Assembly (NCBI RefSeq): GCF_047495875.1
Contig: NC_092467.1
Location: forward strand, 27,096,066-27,160,065
Reading direction: 5' to 3'
Length of the DNA: 64,000 nucleotides
From: Pithys albifrons albifrons
Taxonomy: Eukaryota > Chordata > Aves > Passeriformes > Thamnophilidae
Part shown: piece by piece, positions 1 through 12,638 of the stretch
Layout of the letters: every line of letters starts with the position of its first letter
How positions within the stretch are numbered: the stretch's first letter is position 1
Translations under genes and position numbers: made by a program
Notes under the pieces: model-generated
What the model saw: only the letters and a program-made list of their open reading frames with translations
What the model was told of the DNA's origin: nothing
Database searches by the model: none

Positions 1-293
1 TAGCAACTGTCATAATACAATTTCTTGCCTAGATAAAATTTATCCAGAGAATAAAATGGTTTCTACATTCATTGTTATGAAGGGAAAAAAAAAAGAAAAA
101 AGAAAAAAGAGTTAATTGCTATCAGTTAAATGAAAGCACGGAGGAAACCAGATGAACAGCTTTCTCTTGCATCTCCTACAGGTATCTTAGGCTACAAAAT
201 ACTTGATATTGTATGTGTGTTGACTTTAAAATCATTGTGGGATACAAAATAATGCACATCGCCTCTCTGAGCTGCTTCATTAGCCTGATTTAC

Positions 294-386
294 CTCCAAG
301 GTTCCTGTCTCAGGCAAGTCTGCTGGTCTTGCATACAAAAGCGTCAGGCACAGCCTGTGCAGCGTGAGCCGAGCCTTTTGTCCGCC
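294..386 (-). CDS. Coding exon of the large minus-strand gene (leftmost in window)
   Basis: An exon of 93 bases (31 codons, phase 0 to 0) with near-ideal splice sites: the acceptor is a long pyrimidine run ending in ttacag, and the donor is GAG followed by gtaaat. The product contains LHRLCLTLLYARP and ends in ETGTLE, with codon choice like a real gene. It joins in phase to the exon at 2233-2343. The donor shows that at least one more exon lies beyond the left edge. Confidence 0.8.
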
Positions 387-2232
387 CTGTAAGAGGGAAT
401 AAAGAAAAGTACAACACAAAAACAAACCTGCCCTGCAAAAGTAGCCTGTCAAATTAGCAGGGCACTTCAAATACAAAGATCTTCAAATCCTCACTTTGGC
501 TCTATTTTAGAGACAGACAAGAAAAGCTTCATTTAGCAACAAAACACAGTCCTTGACATACCGCTTTTAAAATAACTAATCGATCAATCTCTCCCTCCCT
601 CTGTCCATCTTTTAAGAGAGAAGATTCAATGTACTTTGAAAAGAAACATCCAAGAACGCTTATCTATGTGACAAAGCAAAAGCCTGATCTAAAGCAAACA
701 GTAAAAGCTGAAAATGTCCCTGCTCCTCTGCAAACCATGGGGTGAGCGGTGAGTCCCGGGCAGGGTGTGGGAGCCCCCCACGCTGCTGAGGTCGCTGCAC
801 ATGAAGCCACAGAAGCTCTCACTTGTTCCTACCAGTGACTCTGGGACATTCTGGAGTATGACCTTTTGAAATGTACATTAAATACTGTAGATCGTCTCCT
901 CTCCTGAGGGCATCTGTAGCACGAAACTGAAGGTGGCCTCACAGTTGGCAGAAAGTGTGTGGGGCTCTCTGTTTACATTTATTTGTGTACAGACACTGGC
1001 TTGTTTGTTACTTTTTCTAAATTACTGCCCTCTGCATTTCCTTCATTTTACATGCACTGCTGTTAAATCACTTTTTCTGACAAATACGAAAACTTGATGA
1101 GTTGAAAAAATCCTTCCATGTCAATTCTGCAGTTCATATTCATGCTGAGATTGTATCTAATTTTGAAAATCTTCACACTTGTGCCCTGCCATCATGTGTA
1201 ATCTTTTATGCATGGCTACCTCCACTGCTGCTGAAGCAGTTGCTATGCGACAGATGAACCTGCTCCGTGGGGCCCTGACATTAGTAAAAGCAAATTGACC
1301 ACAGGAGCACTAATCTAGCATGAAAAGCAGTTGGTGCCGTGCATTTCCTAGAGAAGGATTACCTAATCAACAAGCAAAACCTCTTTTTAAACGTGAGCTG
1401 AATTACCTGGATCTGGGTTTCCCTGTTTCACACCTTTTCGCTACATCACATCATCCTGAAGAGTGAAGCTTGCGAAGGTGCATTACCCAAGAAGAACAGG
1501 GGCTCACCTCGGCTCAGATTCTTCAGCTCTCACCCTGGCTTGCAAATTTGTCATCTGGGCTGATAGTTCCTGTAACTTCTTTCTCCAAGGTTACTAAAAA
1601 CTGGTAATGAAGACAAATAAAGACAAAAGATGGCCAGGCAACAGTGAATGTCACCCTCTTAACACCTCACCGATAAGCCATATGAACTTTTAAGTGCCAA
1701 AAAAGGGTTAGATGTGAAAGTGGTCACCTAATCCACATGGAAACAGGGGCATAATGCTCTCTTCTCAAAAAGCACCACAGCACACTGCTGTCTTTCTTGG
1801 AGATTGAGCTCAGGGGAATTATACTTTGCCAGCCGGATCACTACTAACATCATTATTAGTGATTTAACCCTGCAAGTACTGGGCAATTTTCTTTGAATTC
1901 ATCACCAAACATGTGATTATATCAGAGAAAATGAGTCCTGACTCACATAAAGGTTCAGCTGACCTCTATCTGGATGCTTCTGAGGAGGATAAGCCTGATA
2001 ATCTACAGTTTTCTCCTAGAGGTAGAAGGGCTTTTTAACCCTTATCTTGCCACAGGTGAACAGACTTTTTGGAAAAAGTAATTTCAAAAGTCACTTTTGA
2101 AGAGGCAAAAATTTTATCATGTGAACATTTTCAGGAGAACTACAGGCTCTCCTGGAGGATCCTCCGAATTTGGAGGATTCAAATTTGCCCCATCAAGGGT
2201 GTCTGCAACTTCACTACATCCCAGTGAGGTAC

Positions 2233-2343
2233 CATTAATTGGATAAAAGACAGTTTTCTCCTGCCCTCCTGTTTTCTGTTGTGGTCCACCAGAAAGAAAT
2301 CTAAGATCCACTGTGCAATGCTACATGTGTCAGAATACTGCAC
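2233..2343 (-). CDS. Coding exon of the large minus-strand gene
   Basis: An exon of 111 bases (37 codons, phase 0 to 0). The acceptor is a pyrimidine-rich tract ending in tatccag; the donor, ATG followed by gtacct, is weaker. The product contains CSIAQWILDFFLVDHNRK and a basic stretch after it. The frame remains open a little past the donor, so the donor choice rests on the phase match with the 294-386 exon. Confidence 0.7.
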
Positions 2344-2829
2344 CTGGATATTACAGAAACAGGTCAAAGATCTGGGACTACAACATCAAAGGTTAAAGTT
2401 TTTTCTTGACTGCCCTTCGACTACAGCCCAGTTTGTGCCAAGGGCTCAACATCCTTAGCTCTCAGTGTAGATAAAGTGACTCAAATTTCTCAGGAGGTAT
2501 TTGAAACAGGACAGGATGAGAATTTGATGACATGGGGATAATCCTGAAAACTATCGCATCATAAGCCTTAGAAAAGGATCTCCAGTAGGAAAACAGCCTC
2601 ATAAAATCTGAATCTCTTCCTTAACTTCATTTTTTCTCAGCCTCTGGATATAACAGCAACTACAACAAAACTTGCTGTTCTTAATAGTTTTATTTAGCTC
2701 ATCAAATGAGTTTTATTTCTTGTGCTGCTGCTGCTCATGACTAAACTCTTGTTAAGGCTTGTTGTACGAGGGTTACTGACTATTCACTGAGTGACGCGAA
2801 GGGACTTGGTGGTACAACTTCCTATTAAC

Positions 2830-2912
2830 CTTAATAGAATCCATACAGCTAAATCCCCACCCTGAATATTTAACCTCCATGGTCTCTGTCTCCTCTAGTC
2901 TGTATAAATTGC
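2830..2912 (-). CDS. Coding exon of the large minus-strand gene
   Basis: An exon of 83 bases, phase 1 to 0, with acceptor tttgctcttcaag and donor AAG followed by gttaat. It reads NLYRLEETETMEVKYSGWG and ends in DSIK. Its first two bases complete a glycine codon with the last base of the 5862-6018 exon, and it joins the 2233-2343 exon in phase 0. A second possible donor after ATGGAG inside the exon would break the phase. Confidence 0.7.
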
Positions 2913-4750
2913 CTTGAAGAGCAAAATAAACAAATGCATATAAACTGCCTTTGGTGCAGTGCTTAACACACACAGCAGAAATTCATCATACCCATGTGCT
3001 GCTCCCAGAGAGTCCTGCCCCACAGCCCCCTCACTGCCCCATGTGCGTCAGCACAGTGGCGGCTCACCTGCTAAGCCTTGCCCTACACATGCACAATTCT
3101 TCAGACAAGCTGAGCTTCAGTTCTGTGCAAAGTTATGCTAACAGGCTTTTGTGCAGGACTGTCTCCTGCCACACATAAGGAGCAAGTAGGACTTTTATTT
3201 AGACCCATTACAAAAGAACCAAGATCAGAGGTAGGACCAGTGAGAACCTGGAAGGTAGGAGTTCAGTTCGTATCCACAGGAGATAGTTAGTTCATATTGA
3301 GACAGTGCTCCAGTGCAGATCTCATGTCATCACTAGACATCAACATCATGCATTGGGTAAGTTCAGCAAAGCTTTTAGAGTTTCACACTGTACTTTTTTG
3401 CCATATACAGACTGTGGAGCAACGTCTGTACACAGGACCACAACCTGGTGATTGGAACTTGGTCTCCAAAACACACAGTAGTTTTAGGCAGATCCTTACT
3501 TCCCACATCCAGGCTTCACAGAGGTTACCATGTGCTGTACGTCAGTTGCTGCCTCACAGTTCTCACCCAGAAGTGGCTGAACACCTGTAGCTGGCAATGC
3601 TGTGGTATCCTTTGACTTGCTAGTAAAGGCAACAAACATCTCCAAGAGCCAGAACCAATACTCCTAATGCAAAGCCACTGAAGAACTGCTCCTCTGCCAT
3701 TTGGAGCTCCTACCGTTTTCATGACCAGTTTAAGTACATCTTGCCCCAGGTTTAACGAGTTCTTCTCTTGCTTCTTCACTCACTCTTTACCACAGTATGC
3801 ATGCACACAATTCAATGTGTCTCCTTGTAAAGAGAGAAATTATATCTCTCTGGTCTTGCCTTGAGTAGGATGAGGAAGATTTTAGGATGTGTTACAACCC
3901 AAGGAGAAAAGTTGAGCAGGCCAAACTCCATGGGAGCCAGCTCAAGTTCAGAAAGCCATAAAGGTGCTTCAGCACAACATTCCACCTGAGCAAAGCAGTA
4001 CTGCTGCATTGCAGGGTACTTCGGCTGAGGTTCAGGGCTACACTGAGGCTGCTATTTCCAGATTTGAGTGCACCATCTGGATGTAGGAGCTTGGACAGGT
4101 GCTAGCTCAAGGCTTTCCTTGCTGTACGTCAATACAGAGAATAGATACATCCCCACTTGTCGGCAGGCCCTCCAGTTCCCTCTTGTCACCCCACTGTCCT
4201 TTCCAGCACCTGTTTCAGCTTGACTTTGTTTTCCTTGAAGGTAAGTGATGAGAATTATACAGATGAGATTGTTCAAAACTCATCAGTGTTTTGTACAATG
4301 GTTTTAATACTTCCCTCTTTTTCCTGGAAATACCTCTCTTAATGGATCCTGTGATCACATATGGGGCTTCTGCCCATTCATGCTAATTTAATCTCTCCTA
4401 TTGTTCGTCAGAGCTTTTTTCCTGCCCTAACAGCCACTTCTTTTTTTGGAGCAGTGACACAAATTATCATTAAAGAGGGCAATGCTCAAACCCTCAAGGG
4501 CTACAATTAGGTTTCAGGGTTCCATGTGGGAGGACTGCACCAGAATACTATAATCCTTTCTTTATTCTTTAATGATCATTACACTCTCAATGTATTAATA
4601 AAACTCATTTTCTATCCTTCTGGATATGGAAGACAAAAGTAATTAAAACAAAAATTAAGAAGCTCTTGTATGTAATAACAAGAGTCCAAATTCAGCTTTC
4701 AGCAAAGCTCCAACACCTCAATTCTGTGCCCAAAAAATCATTGAAACATA

Positions 4751-5211
4751 TCACAGAATCACAGAATGGTCTGAGTTGGAAGGGACGTTATAGACCATCT
4801 CGTTCTAACCCCCCTGTCACAGGTATGGACACGTTCCACTATAGCAGGTTGCTCAAAACTCCGTCCAACATGGCCTTCCTGGGATGGAGCAGCCACAATT
4901 TATCTGGGCAGCTTGTGCCAGGGCCTCACCACCCTCACAGGGAAGAATTTCTTCCTAATATCTAATGTCAGTCTACCATCTTTCAATTTAAAGCTATTCC
5001 TTCTTGTCCTGTCACTCCATGCCCTTGTCTGAAGTCCCTCTCCAGGTCTCTTGTAGCCACTTTAGGCACTGGAAGGTGCTCTTAGATCACCCTGAAGCCT
5101 TCCCTTCTCCAGCCTGAACTTCAGCCAACTCTCTCAGCCTGTCTCAAGCCCTCTTGATGATCTTTGTGGCCTCCTCTGGGCTCAGTCCAAGAGGTCCATG
5201 TCCTTTTGTGA
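4751..5211 (-). mobile_element. CR1 LINE, 3' end, 5'-truncated
   Basis: This is a typical avian CR1 3' region in antisense. It starts with the duplicated terminal motif seen as tcacagaatcacagaatgg, followed by the standard blocks around 'agggcctcaccaccctcac' and 'cctgtcactccatgccctt'. It loses similarity after about 5211, so it is 5'-truncated. A short internal deletion is visible near 4870, where the consensus bases between the 'ggcct' and 'gggatgg' blocks are shortened. It has no coding capacity. It sits in the intron between the exons at 2830-2912 and 5862-6018. Confidence 0.95.
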
Positions 5212-5861
5212 TCTTCTCTCTTAGATTTTGGTGTCTTTGAGAGTTGAGTTTCCATCCCTTACTACAGGGCTCACCAAGGACTAGGAGCAAGACTGGGAAC
5301 AGAAATACATGAATTTCAAAGTCAAAGATGGGAGGAGAGGAGTGTACTAAAAAATCTGAAGCCCAAACTTATATATTTCCTGTGATGAAAACTAATTATA
5401 AAATCAGAATGCATTACCATAATTGTTTATATCTGTGTTTTAAGGAATTTGCTGTCTTCTGAATCTAATAAACGAAGGAACTGAAGCTTGACTGCTACAA
5501 CAGTTTTTAATCTGTTTGGAAATTAGTCCAAACAATGAAGAAATGCTTTCCAGTATTACAAGAAAATGTTACAGTAAGGGAAGAAAATGGAAGGGAAAGA
5601 GAAACCTCTTAAAAAAAAAAAAAAAGAAAAAGAAATAAAACAATTATTAATTGGGGATAATTAGGGGCAGAACATACCTGATTTGCCTGGAGTTCAGGAT
5701 GGGAAACAAGGACATAGGATGCATTGCCTTTAGTTCTCTGACCACACACATCCCTGGCAGATGCCATATATTGCTCCCCAAGGAAACTGGGAGCCAGGGA
5801 CCCTTGGCTGGGAGGGATTGGCAGGTTACAGACAGGGTATTATAATCCCACCCCTCATAAC

Positions 5862-6018
5862 CTCTTGTGAGGTCCATGTTCTCCATGAGGTCCAGCTGTA
5901 AATGAATATGGTACATTCTTGGCAAGTTAAATGTGAAGTATCTGTCAATTATCACCATATCTGTGTTTTCAGCCCTCTCAGCAAGGTAGTCTTCAAGCAT
6001 CTGCTCATACCTCTGCAG
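5862..6018 (-). CDS. Coding exon of the large minus-strand gene
   Basis: An exon of 157 bases, phase 0 to 1. The acceptor ends in atctccctcag; the donor is AGAG followed by gttatg, a weaker type. The product has an acidic helical start, then DRYFTFNLPRMYHIHLQL and a second acidic helix. An in-frame TAA lies just upstream in the intron, as expected. The first codon continues the heptad-like helix of the 8801-8881 exon, and the final base pairs with the start of the 2830-2912 exon. Confidence 0.75.
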
Positions 6019-6968
6019 CTGAGGGAGATTAATTTAAAGGATGAAACATGAGATAAAGAATAATTGCTTAAGAGCAGCCAAAGCATACAGAGGTTTAGTA
6101 TAACCATGTTTAGTATTAGCACAGATCCTTCATCCTATTCTTGGCCTTAAAAATCAGTTGATTATCTCTCACATCTGCAGCTGTTCACCTCATCACATCG
6201 TGGACAGAGTTGCTAGAGCTGCCTAAGATGAAACAAGTGTTTGGCAAAGGTTGCAAGGTGGGTTTTTGACAGATGGGGAGGACTGTGTAGGAGGTTAATA
6301 ATATCAGGCACACCCAATGAGAGCAGTCATGGCACAGAGGCCAATAAAGGCCTTAAAACCAACAGCACTTTTGAAATTCATCTCAACCCAGTTTTTCACA
6401 GACTTAGTAGGGGGCCTTCATTTACTTTCTAGTGAGAATGTGTTTGTATCACCTGAGCTCAGCTAATTTCTGTAGTTCAGGGTCAGCAAGGTCTGGAAGA
6501 TCTCAATGAGCAAAAAGAGTAAATAAATGGTGCTTTTATCCTATTCATGACCTCCCAGTCGCACACACAAATGCAGCAGTGGGGAGAAGCAGACCAGTGG
6601 TTAGTGTTGATACCTCTATTACACCTGTACTGGGCGTCAAAGCCCAACTTTGGTTCCAATCCTTCAAAACACCAAAACATGCCCAGCTTTCAGCAGGAGT
6701 GAGCCTGCTAATTTCAGGGTACAACTCATCTGCCTAAAGCTGGGTGTCACTGATCCCATGCATTGTTGCTACAGGTCTCAGTTCCATATTTAGCACCCAT
6801 TTAATTACCAGCACAGAACAGTAAACTCAGTAACTCTGCATTGTAATATTGCACGGACACAGAAGTGCTCCAGAAATGCTCCAAACAGAAGCTTTGTCTC
6901 TGAGTCAGAAACAAATCCTCTGACATTTTGTCTGCAGAAGCCAGCTAAAAATATCCTTTTAATCATGA

Positions 6969-7045
6969 TAAGAAAAGAAAAGAAAAGAAAAGAAAAGAAA
7001 AGAAAAGAAAAGAAAAGAAAAGAAAAGAAAAAGAAAGAAAAAAAT
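6969..7045 (+). repeat. (AAAAG)n microsatellite
   Basis: About 13 tandem AAAAG units with few interruptions, decaying into AAAG at the right end. It lies in the intron between the 5862-6018 and 8801-8881 exons. On the gene's sense strand it is a pyrimidine run (CTTTT). Confidence 0.95.
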
Positions 7046-7802
7046 GAAGCTTGCTAGAGGACATTTTCTTTCTATTCCAGCTTGCGTGCATCTTCCACAT
7101 GTTCCTGGAATTTCTGCAGCAACAGGTTTTTGTTGTACTGTTGTGTGGAATCTCAAACAGTTTTAAAACAGCATCTCCTCAGATGTCTCATTACTCCTAA
7201 AAAGAGTGTTGTGTTAGAAGTGTTTGCTTTCTTTCCTTTTTGTTTCAAGGTTTTAAAAAAAGGCAGCTGCTAGGGATCGATTTTTGTTTTTTAAAATACT
7301 CCACTCCTAAATAATAGAGCATCATGTGCTTCTCAGATGAAGATCACACTTTGGCTGTATCCTTAACGAAGCTGCTTTCCTGGGGAAGATATCACAGCTG
7401 GGATGTGACCTGCTTCTAGACTTTGATTTCATTTCTGCAAGAAAGCAGCCCACCACAGCTTGTTAGCCCTTTGAGCAGCATTTACGTATTACTGACTCGA
7501 GCCAAGCACAGTGTTAGCCCTCAATAATAATAATGAGGCCTGAAAGGAGTTCATAACTGGATGTGTGAGATAAAGAATATTTGAAGAGCAAAGGTTGACA
7601 GTATTCTTGGGGATAATGGCATTATTTCAGGGGAATCTCTCTAAGCAGCGTGTAGGAGAAGAATTTGTCCCCAACAGACCACACTGCCAGCTTTCTTGCT
7701 GCCAGCACCTACTTTAGTTTCTTCTTCAGCATTTCTTCTTCAAAACCCTTGGAACCATCGACTTTTTGAAAACACAGACTCCCAGGACGAGTTTAGCACA
7801 CC

Positions 7803-7877
7803 AAATAAAATAAAAATAAATAAAATAAAATAAAATAAAATAAAATAAAATAAAATAAAATAAAATAAAATAAAAAT
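7803..7877 (+). repeat. (AAAAT)n microsatellite
   Basis: About 14 tandem AAAAT units, with slightly irregular copies at both ends. It lies in the same intron as the AAAAG array about 750 bases to the left. Confidence 0.95.
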
Positions 7878-8800
7878 AGGAGGATAACAGAATCAGAGAT
7901 TGATTAATACTTATGCAAACCTTGCAATTTGAAAAGTGCTACAGATTTTGTTGCAAATTCTTCCTGCTAGGATAAGTACTTTGTAAGTAATCACAATTTT
8001 GCTGCCTCAGAGAATGTGATTTCAGCTGCTTCCTGCTCAGGATAGTGAACATCCGAATCACAGTGGAAAAAAATTTCAATCAGAAATCTCTCAATTTTCA
8101 CAAATGTCTTCCAGGTGTTCTGCATAGCCGCTCACACAGTTTATCCTGCCTGCTTTAACAAACCGTTGTTGCTACAACAGGAAGGACTTGTGTGAGGATG
8201 TGTGCTCCCTGCAATACCTTGTGCATGAGAAGCAATACTCTTGACCTCTTTCAGCCTCTCAATTTTTGCCTTCTTCTCACCAAAGGATCAATACGCTGAA
8301 ATCATTGTGCACAAACTCAAAATTTTGGCATTTCGATCACGTGTATCATCAGCTTTCTTTCCTCCCCCTTATTTTCTTTTGTACATCTTCCTGTGCCTGT
8401 AAATGCCCAGAAAAAGCTGTAGAGTATATCCTTTTGGGTCCCAATTAAGATTCTGAACTGCTGTTCTCTGTATGATAACAACCTGAAGTGCTGACAACAC
8501 GCTACCTGTCAACAGGCAAATGAAGGCCAACCATCTGTTCTACTATAAATTGTCTCCATTACTCTCAACTTGAAAATCTACTTTAAAGACTCCCCAATTA
8601 TCTAGTAACCTGAGCCAAATGATGCAATGTTATTTTAACTAAAATCGTCGTTGTATACAAGAAAAACAAACATTAAAACTCTAAACAAAGCTTTTTGCAA
8701 AGTTGTTTTGTTTCTGATTTTGTGTGTACAGCTCTGATGTGTGTGCTGGAGCAGTCTGGAGTCTCAGCAGCAGAGTCTCAGATTGCTGCTGGTTGAAAAC

Positions 8801-8881
8801 CTGCATTTCAATTGACTCCACTCTCCTGCTCAGGAGCTCTTGCCTCAAACGCTGTAGCTGCAAACCTGCCAGTAACTCGAG
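8801..8881 (-). CDS. Coding exon of the large minus-strand gene (coiled-coil)
   Basis: An exon of 81 bases (27 codons, phase 0 to 0), ending in CAG followed by gttttc. It reads LQRLRQELLSRRVESIEM, a leucine-rich coiled-coil stretch that runs on into the next exon. The acceptor region has three AG choices within six bases (ending at 8887, 8884 and 8882); only the last keeps phase 0 with the preceding exon. The frame stays open downstream to about 8681, so the donor is chosen by phase with the 5862-6018 exon. Confidence 0.65.
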
Positions 8882-9473
8882 CTCTGCTGGATGTGCAGTG
8901 CCCAGCAGGACCAGGCACCTGGCAGTGCCCCAAAGGTGCCAGCTCCTCTGGGGACTGCAGCCACAGCTGTAGCTCCAGGCAGAAGTGCAGCTGTATAGCA
9001 CAGGCGTGTGAGTAAGGCCCTTGGCACGTCAGTGCAAGTGCAGGGGTGAAATACCAAAGGAAAAGGCTTGATTTAAGTTTAGTCTAGTTGAGCTTGCATT
9101 TAGTTCCTGGATTTTCACATCCAGAAGTAGAGATCAGCAAAGCCAGGCACTAAAGCGAGAGTTCAGCTCCTGCCTGGTTTACTGCCCCGAGAACATTCCC
9201 TATTCCTAAGCCATCTTTAATCCCTTATGTTGCTTGCTGGCTTTTCTCTGTTGTGCATTCCCCACTGTCTGTCACACTGTACTATAGGCTTGCAGTGACT
9301 TTCTGAGTAATGGGACTGCAACCTTCTTTCCTTCTGCACACTGAGGAAAACTTGACCTTGCTTGCCTGATGCACCAGAGACAGCAAGTGTGCATTGCTTC
9401 TACCTGTGCATCACAAACTGCACAGAGCTGCAACTGGTGTTGCCCAGGGACCAGCTTGCCTGTGGTTCTCTAC

Positions 9474-9535
9474 CTCAGATCCTTTCAGAAGAGCAATGGT
9501 GCCAAACTCCAACTTTATTACCTTGTTAAATTCCA
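9474..9535 (-). CDS. Coding exon of the large minus-strand gene
   Basis: An exon of 62 bases, phase 1 to 0. The acceptor is excellent (a T-rich tract ending in ccttccccag) and the donor is GAG followed by gtagag. It reads EFNKVIKLEFGTIALLKG then SE. Its first two bases complete a valine codon with the final base of the 11070-11185 exon. Confidence 0.7.
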
Positions 9536-11069
9536 CTGGGGAAGGCCACAAAAAAAGAGAAAGTGAGTTTAGGCCAGGTTTCCATCACCTTGTTACATCC
9601 CTGGCACCCCTAGGGAGAGTACAGTATTTATACAGATATAAATGAAGACATACACTCTGGGGCTGATAATCTAGCCCAGACTTCCCCTGTTCAGTAACCA
9701 AAACTGTATCAGCAGCTGGTTCAAGCAAGCAGGCCAGTCTTAAAAGCTATTCAGAGGACAAATCTACTGCATATATCCACTGAACTACATGTAGTAGTGC
9801 TCAGGGTTTGAACACAGGACTCATTACACTTTTATTTTAGTCATACAGCCAGAAAGCTCAGTAGTTTTCCTTTGTACAGAGAAAATATATTTAAAATCTA
9901 GCCATACTTTTTAATTGCTAAAGATTACAGATAGCAAAGATACAATTAGCTGAAGGAAAAGTAACAGGAAAGTAGTTGGGCTTAGCTTTGAAGATGCAAG
10001 AATTAGGAAATAGGATTCTGTTGGGAAACCTGCAGGCATCTTCAGAACCATCTTCAAGTGCAGGTGATAAATTGAACTTTCAAGTACAGCAAAAAAGAAA
10101 ATCCCAAATAAGGAAACATAGGCCTGTATATGTTTTTGTAACTATGATGACTTTTACAAAGCCATTCAGCTGTATAATGCCTTATTGACAAGACAATGGT
10201 TGCAATTTGCAGTACTTAAATGACACAGAAATACTCCAAAAATCTCTGTCAAACACTCAGCAATGAAACAAGGGCACTTGATCCTATGCTATGGGCCTAG
10301 CAACATTAAATAACTGCCTTGTATACAGCCTTGTGTTGGAATAACAGTTTGTGCTCTGTGGTCCTTGCTAGGGAAGTTAAACACAAAGAAGAATAAGATG
10401 ACACAGTTGCCTTCATTATGAATGCCTTTCTGAAAGTTCATGTTTCTTCTTTCACACAAAAGAAATGTATAGCATTTATAGACTGTTCTAGATATTTCCA
10501 AGACATTCAAATGAGGCAAAGGTAAAAGTTGTTTTAATGAGTCAGAGTTCTATCCACGTGACCATTGTAATATATATAAATGAGTCAGATCACTGCCCTT
10601 CAACACAAGTAAGCTGCAGCCTTCAACAGTGGTACAGATTTGCATTTGTCATGACCCTTGAGATACTGTTCTCTGTTTATGGACTTTAATTTTCCTCCTG
10701 CAAATTTCTGTGTAAAGGAAAGTCTGCCTCCTACTTTTATTACTAAATTATTTTGGGGTTTGCTGGCTGGCTGACCTGATGGGATTTTTGGTCTCTGCCT
10801 AGGTTTGTCACTCTCCTTCCTGAAACCTGTAGCCAAGATTCTGATGCAGTACAGTTGTGTTTGTCTTTGCACTGGCAGCACCTTGTAACTGTCTGCACTT
10901 GCTGCTGGCATTTACAACTTCCCACTGGTGTAAATAGTCCTAGGAATTAACACACCCACCCCTCCTTAGACAAGTACTTCAAAATAGTAAAACACAGTGC
11001 TGCCTGTGTTTCTGCCAGCTTCTTGTGGTATATAATCTGAAATAATGCAGACTGCTTAAACTTAATTAC
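9536..11069. other. Intron without other recognised features
   Basis: This is the intron between the 9474-9535 and 11070-11185 exons. A minus-strand frame at 10600-10911 (103 codons) is open, and a strong acceptor-like tract lies near 10370, but neither fits the exon phases. No repeat is recognised. Confidence 0.5.
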
Positions 11070-11185
11070 CTGCTCTGGCAGCTCTATCCAGTATGGATTC
11101 AATGAGCTTTATATTCCCCAATGCTATGTAGGTTCTATCCACTCACACACTTCTGCCTCTGACCACCTCTCTGTAGTCAGGACAT
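11070..11185 (-). CDS. Coding exon with apparent 1-base frameshift
   Basis: Splice sites are strong (acceptor ending in cattcccttaag, donor CAG followed by gtaatt), but all three frames are closed across the exon. One frame reads ERWSEAEVCEWIE, then meets a stop; the next frame, starting at the same point, reads YIALGNIKLIESILDRAA to the donor. The exon is 116 bases; 117 would be needed to keep phase 1 to 1. Both facts fit the loss of one base near 11131-11135, possibly from a run of A. It could be a real mutation or a sequencing error. Confidence 0.6.
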
Positions 11186-12465
11186 CTTAAGGGAATGGGT
11201 CAAAGTTAGCACAAGACCATTAAGCAGGTGACTCATTCAAGAGCTGGTCCACCTCCAAATAAACTCTTATTAACTTGAGCCACATTGAAACAATATCACA
11301 TTGCCTCAAATTTTGAGAGATTATAGGAAATATCTTTTATTAAATCTGTACTGAAGTCCCAAATCAAGGGCTACTTTACATTTTCAATCAGATGGCATAT
11401 GAAGAACACCATTTCTCAATACCTCAAACCAAAGGGTAAATCATGCGCCAAATGTGGGCCAGGGTAGATCTCACACCCAGACACCCAGACCTCTATGCTA
11501 TTTCAGATCTACGTTCAATACTCACATCTCTAGTCATCAATTATTTGGGGATTTGGGGAAGAGGGAAGATCTTCAAGGATAAAAGTCTAAATAAAGCCAA
11601 GAACTTGTTTGCATCACACATTTGCTTACTCTGTGAACAACAACTACCTCATTTCTTGTTGCTCCAGTCAGGAACAGTTGAAAAAGGACCTGGATATCAC
11701 CTTCTAGACAAACATGTCACAACAGCATTCCAGCAAAAGGTGAAATGCATGATGTATAAATACCTATTAACTGATGTAATGTACAATAAGGGAAGGAGGA
11801 AATATATATTCAACTATGTGACAGGTATTTCAAAGCACCACATAATTAGCTTTGTTTAGTTATTTTAATTTTGCTTTTATTGGCAAGATGCAGTATGAAA
11901 AAATCTACTAATTAGTTAGGAAGTTCCCCTAAAGACATCTATCAACTGTTTCTATTAATACAGGCAACTGTGAGTAAGTAGGTAGGATGGAAAAACATTC
12001 AGAAACAACTTTTAGTTAATTAAATTGAGGCCTGGATGCAAAATACTTTTCCCCCATCGACAAATGTTCAGTCATATTTCTCAGAAAATTGGATTTAAAG
12101 GGGTTTTTAGAGTGAAAGATAATCCTAAATCTGAGGAACCTGTCAGAATTTCAATTTCCATCTACTTTATTTTTCATAACTTCAACACAGTAACACTAAC
12201 CATATTATCTCTATGGCTTGCTGAACTCCACGGAGAAAACCACTGTCACTAACAGTAAGAGGTGTGTATACACTGTTACAGGCATTCCAAATGTGTAGGA
12301 TGGTAGAACTTTTTTTAACACTTGCACTCCTTGGCCTTAGTTATAAAGTAGTACTACAGAGTGGTACCACCAGCTACCAAGGTTGGCTTCTTCCAGACAG
12401 AAAACTAGGGCCTTTTTTTTTTCCTCTCCCTCAACTCACAAATGTAATAAGGCCTTCTGTGATAC

Positions 12466-12638
12466 TCAGGCTGGTCACCCAGCTATTTGTCACGTTGCCA
12501 TCCAAGTTTTCATTCTGCAGGCCAGGCTGTTGGGCAGTCGAGGTTAAATGGTGTAGGAAGGCATCAACAGCCTCCAAGGACAGACTTGGGTTTGGTGGTT
12601 TCAGTAATGCACAGCACTGTCCTCTGGTTCTAATGGTG
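12466..12638 (-). CDS. Coding exon of the large minus-strand gene
   Basis: The acceptor is very strong (a C/T tract ending in gccctgcag). The frame is open for over 66 codons and reads LKPPNPSLSLEAVDAFLH and further polar sequence. The start phase (2) matches the donor of the 12985-13091 exon. The end is uncertain: a weak donor at 12465 gives the phase needed by the 11070-11185 exon, while the better-looking GTGAGT donor at 12439 and a GTGACC donor at 12478 give phase 0. Confidence 0.6.

Noticed and set aside
10600..10911. Minus-strand frame of 103 codons considered as an exon
   Set aside because: The acceptor is poor and no donor gives the phase required between the 11070-11185 and 9474-9535 exons.
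11443..11859. Plus-strand 138-codon open frame
   Set aside because: No domain, no splice context, and it includes AT-rich low-complexity ends.
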